NCBI RefSeq assembly: GCF_011761945.1 | Contig: NZ_JAASQV010000001.1 | Coordinates: 806,001 to 870,000, forward strand | DNA length: 64,000 nt | Reading direction: 5' to 3' | Origin: Sphingomonas leidyi | GTDB taxonomy: Bacteria > Pseudomonadota > Alphaproteobacteria > Sphingomonadales > Sphingomonadaceae | Part shown: one piece after another, positions 59,074-64,000 of the stretch | Layout: every line of letters begins with the position of its first letter | How positions within the stretch are numbered: position 1 is the first letter of the stretch | Notes under the pieces: generated by a model | The model's input: only the letters and a program-made list of their open reading frames with translations | What the model was told of the DNA's origin: nothing | Databases searched by the model: none | Made by a program: the position numbers and the translations under genes

Positions 59074-60021
59074 TCATACGATGAGGTTATCGAACAGTTC
59101 CTGCATATCGGCAGGGATTTCGCTTTCGAACGCCAAAGCGGTGCTATCGATGGGGTGAATGAACCCCAGATGGGCCGCGTGCAAGGCCTGGCGCCGGAAA
59201 TTCAAGGTTTCCAGAAGTTGACGGTGCCCCTTGCGGACACTGCCATAGACCGGATCGCCGACCAGCGGATGGCCCAGAGAAGCCATATGGACCCGCACCT
59301 GATGGGTGCGGCCCGTTTCCAGCCGGCATTCGACCAGCGTCGCGTCCTGGAGTTCGCGAAGCCTGCGCCAATGCGTGACGGCGCGCTTCCCGTTCTTCAC
59401 GATCGCGACCTTCTTGCGATTGTGCGGCGAACGCGCGAGCGGCGCATCCACCGTACCTTCGGATAGTCTCAAAAGTCCTGACACGATCGCACGATAGCGC
59501 CTGTCAATTGAATGGGACTTGAACTGCTTCGCCAATCCCTCGTGCGCCCGGTCGGTCTTGGCCGCCACCATCAGGCCCGAAGTGTCCTTGTCGATCCGGT
59601 GGACGATCCCCGGCCGCGCCACGCCGCCGATGCCGGAGAGCGAGCCCCGGCAATGGTGGAGCAGCGCGTTGACCAGCGTCCCGTCGAGATTGCCCGCCGC
59701 CGGGTGGACGACCAGCCCGGCCTGCTTGTCGATCACGATCAGATGCTCGTCCTCGAACACCACCTTGAGCGGAATCTCCTGCGCTTCGTTGTGCGCCGGC
59801 TCGGGTTCGGGCACCGCGACGCTGAACAGCGTGCCGGCCGGTGCCTTCTTCGCCGGATCGCGCACCAGCCCCTGCGGACCGGTGACCGCGCCCGAGGAAA
59901 TCAGCGCCTTCAGCCGTTCACGCGACAGGGTCGGCACCGCGTCGGCGAGCGCACGATCCAGACGCCAGCCATCGGCTGTGTCCGCGATACGTGCCTCGAT
60001 GATGGAAACCCCCGGATTCAT
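59074..60021 (-). CDS. rluD: RluA-family 23S rRNA pseudouridine synthase (RluD-type)
   Basis: A 315-residue enzyme that isomerises uridines in 23S rRNA. An N-terminal S4 RNA-binding domain (about 18-70, RLDRALADAVPTLSRERLKAL) precedes the catalytic domain with Asp144 in HRIDKDTSGLM; LETGRTHQVRVHMASLGHPLVGD closes the fold. RluD (helix 69) is the likeliest family member by size and S4 domain, though RluC is not excluded. It is divergent from the JAMM peptidase gene and precedes rpoH, an arrangement that I have seen described in sphingomonads only by inference. Confidence 0.88.
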   Translation of the reverse strand: MNPGVSIIEARIADTADGWRLDRALADAVPTLSRERLKALISSGAVTGPQGLVRDPAKKAPAGTLFSVAVPEPEPAHNEAQEIPLKVVFEDEHLIVIDKQAGLVVHPAAGNLDGTLVNALLHHCRGSLSGIGGVARPGIVHRIDKDTSGLMVAAKTDRAHEGLAKQFKSHSIDRRYRAIVSGLLRLSEGTVDAPLARSPHNRKKVAIVKNGKRAVTHWRRLRELQDATLVECRLETGRTHQVRVHMASLGHPLVGDPVYGSVRKGHRQLLETLNFRRQALHAAHLGFIHPIDSTALAFESEIPADMQELFDNLIV

Positions 60022-60187
60022 GTTTGACCTTAAATGGGGACGAGGTTGGCGATTTCAAGATCTGTACCGATCGGTATCCGACAGATTTCCGCGGGTTTCG
60101 ACGCCCTGTCAAGATGTTGGAATCCCTGGGGTGGGGACTTGCCGCCGCGGATGACGCGCGCCGGGCCATGTCCTATCGTGAACGGCG

Positions 60188-60586
60188 ATGCCCGTGCGAA
60201 TTCCCCTGGCCGTTCTCGATGCGATCCGACGGGAAGCCGTCCTTGCCGCCCCGCTTGAGGCGTGCGGGCTGCTGTTCGGTTCGGACAGCGCAATCAGCAG
60301 CTATCAAGCTGTTGAAAATGTGGACGAAGCGCCGGATAGGCATTTCGAGATCGATCCTGCCGCGCTGTTCGCAGCGCTTCGAGCCGAGCGCGGGGGCGGG
60401 CCGAAGCTCCAGGGCTATTGGCATTCGCATCCAGGCGGCGACGCGACTCCTTCGGTCACGGATGCGGCGATGGCTGCCCCCGACGGCAAGCTCTGGCTGA
60501 TCGTCGGGGGAGCCACCGTCACCGCCTGGCGCGCCGTGGAGCGGGGGGAACTCCACGGGCGCTTCGATCCGGTGGCGATCGCCTGA
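60188..60586 (+). CDS. JAMM (M67) family metallopeptidase
   Basis: A 132-residue stand-alone JAB/MPN domain. The zinc motif is complete: Glu24 in LEACGLLF, His79/His81 in WHSHPGGDATPS, Ser89 and Asp92. Bacterial stand-alone members cleave isopeptide or C-terminal tails of ubiquitin-like or sulfur-carrier proteins (Mec+/CysO type). No sulfur-carrier gene is next to it here, so the substrate is unknown. It lies alone on plus, convergent with the EF-hand gene, with a three-base gap. Confidence 0.88.
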   Translation: MPVRIPLAVLDAIRREAVLAAPLEACGLLFGSDSAISSYQAVENVDEAPDRHFEIDPAALFAALRAERGGGPKLQGYWHSHPGGDATPSVTDAAMAAPDGKLWLIVGGATVTAWRAVERGELHGRFDPVAIA

Positions 60587-60589
60587 CGC

Positions 60590-61027
60590 TCAGTTGCCGG
60601 GTGCCGGCGCGGCGGGTGCCGCGGGCGCGGGCTGTCCGGCCGGCGGGGGCGGGCCGAAGCGGCGATGCGGGCCGCCCGGGCCTTCGCGGCCGGGACCGAA
60701 GCCGGGGCCGCGATGCGGTCCGCCATGCTGCCAGCCGTGGCGGTGGCGGCGGTGCATCCGCTCCTCGAAGCGGCCGAAGCGCAGCTCCTGGCGCGAGATC
60801 TTGCCGTCCTTGTTGACGTCGAACCGCTCGAAGCGTGCGGCGGCGGCCTTCATCCATGCGTCGCGCGTGATCATGCCGTCCTTGTCGAAGGGGCTGTGAT
60901 GGGGGCGGCGGGCCATCTGGGCCTTGGGTGCCGTTTGGTCCTGCTGCGCCGGGGCGGCCAGCGCGGCGCCTCCGCCGAAAGTGATCGCGCCGGCAGCGAG
61001 CAGCGCGGCGAGCTTCAGTTTGATCAT
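60590..61027 (-). CDS. Secreted EF-hand calcium-binding protein
   Basis: A 145-residue protein with a signal peptide (1-24, GGGAALA). Two EF-hand loops are visible: FDKDGMITRDAW (degenerate) and DVNKDGKISRQE (complete). The C-terminal third is low-complexity Gly/Pro/His/Arg with HRRHRHGWQHGGPHRGPGFG and a Pro/Ala tail. Probably a periplasmic calcium-binding protein. GGAG lies seven bases upstream of the ATG at 61027. It lies downstream of the sensor kinase, separated by a REP copy. Confidence 0.82.
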   Translation of the reverse strand: MIKLKLAALLAAGAITFGGGAALAAPAQQDQTAPKAQMARRPHHSPFDKDGMITRDAWMKAAAARFERFDVNKDGKISRQELRFGRFEERMHRRHRHGWQHGGPHRGPGFGPGREGPGGPHRRFGPPPPAGQPAPAAPAAPAPGN

Positions 61028-61159
61028 GCGATTTCTCCGCTCCAGTGACGTCTGGACGAGACCGGGGATAGGACGGGCCTGTCGCGAAGGTTTCTCGGCC
61101 GGGGGGCGAAATTGTCGCAATTTGTCGGCTGCTGGGGTCAGGGCGCATTCCGCGAACCC

Positions 61160-61187
61160 CGTCATCCCCGCCTGCGCGGGGATGACG
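61160..61187. repeat. REP-type palindrome, perfect copy 6
   Basis: CGTCATCCCCGC, four bases, GCGGGGATGACG: a perfect 12-base inverted repeat, the consensus form for this window. It lies between the sensor kinase and the EF-hand gene. Confidence 0.85.
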
Positions 61188-61220
61188 ACAGAAAATCACA
61201 TATTTGTTTGGGTTCTCAAC

Positions 61221-63206
61221 CTAGCGGGCGTTCGCGCCATCCTCGTCGAGCGTCGGCAGGGTGAAGACGAAGATGGCGCCCCCCTCGGGGGCGTTCCCGG
61301 CGGAGAACACGCCGCCGTGCAGCTCGATGATGCGCTTCGATATCGACAGGCCGATGCCCATGCCGGCGCTGGTCCGGCTGGCCGAGAAGCGCTGGAAGAG
61401 ATGCGCAAGCGTTTCCGGCGGAAGGCCGGGGCCGTTGTCGCGGCAGCGCAGCTCGATCATGGGGCCGTCGGCACGTCGGGCGGTGACCCAGATGCGCGGG
61501 TCCCGCTGCCCGCTCGCGCGCAGCGCCTCCACGGCATTGCGCATCAGGTTGACCAGCACCTGCTGGACCTGGACGCGATCGACAAAGGCACACAGATCGA
61601 CCGGCGCGACATCGCAGTCGATCTGGGCGGCGAGGCGGCTCGATCCGACCAGCACGAGCCGCGCCGCGTCCTCGATCATCGGGCGGAGCGGCTCGACGCT
61701 TCGCTCGGTATCGTTGCGCTCAGTGAAGCTGCGCAGGCGGCGGATGATCTCGCCGGCTTGCATCACCTGCGCGCGGGCATGGTCCACCATCTCGGTGCCC
61801 GGCCCCTCGGCGCCGGTGCTCCGCGCGAGCATGGCGGCGGCCGAGAGATAGTTGGCGGCGGCGGTGAGCGGCTGGTTGAGCTCGTGCGCAAGGTCGGCCG
61901 CGGCTTCGCCCATTGCGCTCTGCCGCGCGAGATGGGCCAGCTCGGCATTGAGCTGGGCGATCTGGTCCTCGACGCCGAACTGCGCCGACATGTCGCGAAC
62001 GAAGATGGTCAGGCATGCCATGTCTTGCGCCTGGACCCGGCCGGCGCGCGCCTCGAGCGGGAAGAGCGAGCCGTCGCTGCGCTGCCCGACGGCGCTGAGC
62101 GGCTCGGCGTTCCATGGGCTCAGCTCGCGTTCGCGCAGGTCGGCCAGCTCCTGGCGCGTGCGTTCGGCATGCGACGGCGGAGCGAGAAGGATGACCGGCT
62201 CGCCGACGACCTGCTCGGCGCGATAGCCCCAGAGGCGCTCGGCGGCGGCGCTGAAATCGAGGATCGTGCCTTCCTCGTCGACCAGGATCACGGCGTCGGG
62301 CACCATCGTCAGCACCGCGCTGAGCTTCGCCTCGCGGATCGCCAGCGCCCGGCTCTGCGTATCTGCATGGCCGATCGCGCGCATCAGCACGCCCGCCAGG
62401 ATCACGACATTGGCCGCGAGCACGGCGAACTGGGCCGCGCCGAAGCCGAGCAGGTCCGCCTGATATGCCGCGAAGCCGAGCAGCGAGGGGATGGCGGGCA
62501 GAATGATGATCGCGGGCGCCAGCCGTATCAGTAGATGCCATCCCCGCTCGTTCGGTTCGTGGCGCATGGCATGGAGGATGAGCCCGGCGGCCGGGAGCAG
62601 GGCGAGCGCGCTCGAGATCGCCGAGCGCCCGAGAAAGGCCGGCGAGATGCCGCCCGGCTCGCTGACGAGCGCGGCCGTTGCCAGCAGGGTGAGCGCCGCC
62701 GTTCCGCTGGCCAGGATGATGCCGATGACGCGATAGGCGCGGCGATCCACGGTCAGGGCGAGCGCGGCGAGCCCGCCCAGCGCCTGCACCGCCACCGTGC
62801 CGCCCGGGCTGAGGCCGTCGTTGCGCACGCCGAGGCGTTGCACCGCGTCGAAGAAGAAGAGGCGCTCGATGGCGATCGCGCCGGTGAGGTACTGGAAGGT
62901 GATGAGGCTGAGCAGGATCGCTGCCGGGGCGGCGGCCAGCCGGGCCAGCCGGGGGTGGCCGCTCACTGCCAGGAACGCCGCCAGGGTCACGCTGCAGCCG
63001 TTGATCGCGCTGAGCGGCGCCACTGCGTAATGGGGATTGCCGAAGCCGCGCAGCACCGGCAGGTCGAGCAGCCAGCCGAGCAGCGGCAGCGAGAGGACGA
63101 TGCAGCCGATCCCGGTCATCCATTGCGGCAGGGCGGCCGCGCCGAAGCCGATCCGATCGCGGCCCGGTATCGCGGCGTCCTGCCTGTCTGCGGCCCTGCT
63201 CGTCAT
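61221..63206 (-). CDS. PAS-domain sensor histidine kinase (FixL-like)
   Basis: A 661-residue membrane sensor. About eight hydrophobic segments in residues 28-285 form a large membrane domain; a PAS domain follows (about 300-410, MVPDAVILVDEEGTILDFSA). The HisKA domain has His441 in LAHELNQPLTAAANYLSAAA, and the ATPase domain has the N box NLMRNAVEAL, CRDNGPGLPP and GMGIGLSISK. It should autophosphorylate and pass phosphate to a response regulator, but none is encoded within the window, so it is an orphan here. A FixL-like soluble class is typical for this catalytic type. Confidence 0.88.
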   Translation of the reverse strand: MTSRAADRQDAAIPGRDRIGFGAAALPQWMTGIGCIVLSLPLLGWLLDLPVLRGFGNPHYAVAPLSAINGCSVTLAAFLAVSGHPRLARLAAAPAAILLSLITFQYLTGAIAIERLFFFDAVQRLGVRNDGLSPGGTVAVQALGGLAALALTVDRRAYRVIGIILASGTAALTLLATAALVSEPGGISPAFLGRSAISSALALLPAAGLILHAMRHEPNERGWHLLIRLAPAIIILPAIPSLLGFAAYQADLLGFGAAQFAVLAANVVILAGVLMRAIGHADTQSRALAIREAKLSAVLTMVPDAVILVDEEGTILDFSAAAERLWGYRAEQVVGEPVILLAPPSHAERTRQELADLRERELSPWNAEPLSAVGQRSDGSLFPLEARAGRVQAQDMACLTIFVRDMSAQFGVEDQIAQLNAELAHLARQSAMGEAAADLAHELNQPLTAAANYLSAAAMLARSTGAEGPGTEMVDHARAQVMQAGEIIRRLRSFTERNDTERSVEPLRPMIEDAARLVLVGSSRLAAQIDCDVAPVDLCAFVDRVQVQQVLVNLMRNAVEALRASGQRDPRIWVTARRADGPMIELRCRDNGPGLPPETLAHLFQRFSASRTSAGMGIGLSISKRIIELHGGVFSAGNAPEGGAIFVFTLPTLDEDGANAR

Positions 63207-63358
63207 GGCTCGTTCCGGGTACCGGGCCAGTGCCTGCCCGGCGGCATTGTAGCAGCAAGCGCGGCATGGTGCGTAATCCGGAAAAACCGCAGGGAGGCCG
63301 GGGAACGTTTCGGCGGCGCAACCCGTTGATGGACGAACGCTAAATGGAGAGCATGAAG

Positions 63359-63505
63359 ATGCTTTGGACCATCGTTGTCGTCCTGCTGATCCTCTGGCTG
63401 CTGGGCTTCACCTTCCACATCGCCGGCGGGATCATCCACCTCCTGCTGGTGATCGCCATCGTGGTCGGCCTGATCCAGCTCTTCACCGGGCGGAAAGTGG
63501 TCTAG
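63359..63505 (+). CDS. Small lmo0937-family membrane protein
   Basis: A 48-residue protein with two hydrophobic helices (LWTIVVVLLILWLLGFTF and GGIIHLLLVIAIVVGLIQLF), the conserved layout of lmo0937-family proteins, which begin MLWTI. Several in-frame ATGs lie upstream; 63359 is chosen because the family starts there and GGAG lies nine bases upstream. Function unknown, often linked to stress response. It is divergent from the histidine kinase. Confidence 0.75.
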   Translation: MLWTIVVVLLILWLLGFTFHIAGGIIHLLLVIAIVVGLIQLFTGRKVV

Positions 63506-63724
63506 GGGCCTCCGGGCGCTTCATCGCCCGCCGGCACCGTACAGGCGCTGCCATGCGCGGCGCGATCGGTGCGTGCCTTGCCGATGCGCGGATTCGCGCA
63601 GGCGATTGGTCTCTCCCGTGTTTTCCGGGGATGGTAGCGTTGCCCGGATGGCGCGTACAGGCATGCGCTTGCAGCATGGCGCGCCCTGCGCCAAAGAGGC
63701 TGCACCTGCGGGGGAGCAAGCATC

Positions 63725-64000
63725 TTGAACATCAGCCCGACCGATTTCGCCAGCCTGCTCTGTTCGCGGCTCTGCCACGATCTGCTGAGCCCGGTGGGGG
63801 CGCTCAACAACGGGCTGGAACTGCTCGCCGACGAGCATGACCCCGAGATGCGCGCCCGCTGCCTGGAGCTGCTCAACGAGAGCGCCAAGGCGAGCGCCAA
63901 CAAGCTGAAGTTCTTCCGCCTGGCCTTTGGTGCGGCGGGCGGCTTCGGCGAGACGGTCGACACGCGCGAGGCGCAGGGGGCGATCGAGGGGCTGTTCGGC
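63725..64000 (+). CDS. chpT: Histidine phosphotransferase ChpT, N-terminal part (runs off window)
   Basis: The first 92 residues of the alphaproteobacterial phosphotransferase that passes phosphate from CckA to CtrA and CpdR. The phosphorylatable His lies in SRLCHDLLSPVGALNNGLELL (His18 region; quoted to its motif only), and the next helix has LLNESAKASANKLKFFRLAFG. The TTG start at 63725 has GGGGGAG eight bases upstream. The catalytic-like C-terminal half lies beyond the window. Finding it supports the alphaproteobacterial origin. Confidence 0.88.
   Translation, partial: MNISPTDFASLLCSRLCHDLLSPVGALNNGLELLADEHDPEMRARCLELLNESAKASANKLKFFRLAFGAAGGFGETVDTREAQGAIEGLFG

Noticed and set aside
1..64000. 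CRISPR arrays, tRNA genes, insertion sequences, prophage genes or integrase-linked att sites
   Set aside because: None found by reading both strands; the repeats present are REP-type palindromes and one short tandem repeat, not spacer arrays.

Overview
The window is a GC-rich chromosomal segment from an alphaproteobacterium, most likely a sphingomonad (Sphingomonas or a close relative). The evidence is two large TonB-dependent receptors, an XrtA/PEP-CTERM exopolysaccharide locus, ChpT of the CtrA phosphorelay, an alphaproteobacterial RpoH, an SRP RNA beside dnaX, and a dispersed REP-type palindrome. I see no tRNA, rRNA, CRISPR array, insertion sequence or prophage.

Layout. 1-3.4 kb (minus): the start of an Mg2+-type P-ATPase, then four small unknown genes; one of these carries an in-frame stop. 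3.5-14.9 kb: a catabolic locus. Five tightly overlapping minus-strand genes (M20D amidohydrolase, GMC oxidoreductase, aldehyde dehydrogenase, MFS transporter, DUF2817 hydrolase) lie behind an AraC regulator that is divergent from a TonB receptor and a DUF3089 hydrolase. The combination of receptor, AraC regulator, GMC enzyme, aldehyde dehydrogenase and permease resembles the polyethylene-glycol (peg) locus of Sphingopyxis, but here an amide hydrolase is added and no acyl-CoA ligase is present. 15.0-20.6 kb: trxB, then an XrtA accessory module (two hydrolases and an acyl carrier protein, divergent from an AMP ligase and a PLP decarboxylase). 20.6-27.2 kb: rnk, an MFS transporter, an XRE regulator, a second TonB receptor and an FRG-domain protein.

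27.4-40.3 kb: the XrtA exopolysaccharide core, all on plus: export lipoprotein, chain-length protein, tyrosine kinase, outer-membrane protein, ATPase, deacetylase, FemAB-like protein, glycosyltransferase, exosortase A with an EpsI domain, and an amidotransferase. Together with the 16-20 kb module these should make and export a polysaccharide and process PEP-CTERM proteins. 40.3-44.7 kb: MAPEG protein and TetR, a CadC-like regulator, a beta-lactamase-fold hydrolase and a secreted unknown. 44.8-47.3 kb: a deoxyhypusine-synthase-like enzyme and a fold-III ornithine/lysine decarboxylase, a probable polyamine pair. 47.4-53.4 kb: a threonine-dehydratase-like enzyme, two tiny membrane proteins, esterases, and two tandem cysteine desulfurases with a ferredoxin.

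53.5-64 kb: housekeeping genes: SRP RNA, dnaX, a YbaB nucleoid protein, a NUDIX hydrolase, mtgA, rpoH, an RluD-type pseudouridine synthase, a JAMM peptidase, an EF-hand protein, a PAS histidine kinase, and the start of chpT. The only gene-free stretch longer than 300 bases is 787-1282. Several gene junctions carry strong hairpins; one of them covers the ribosome-binding site of the exosortase gene.
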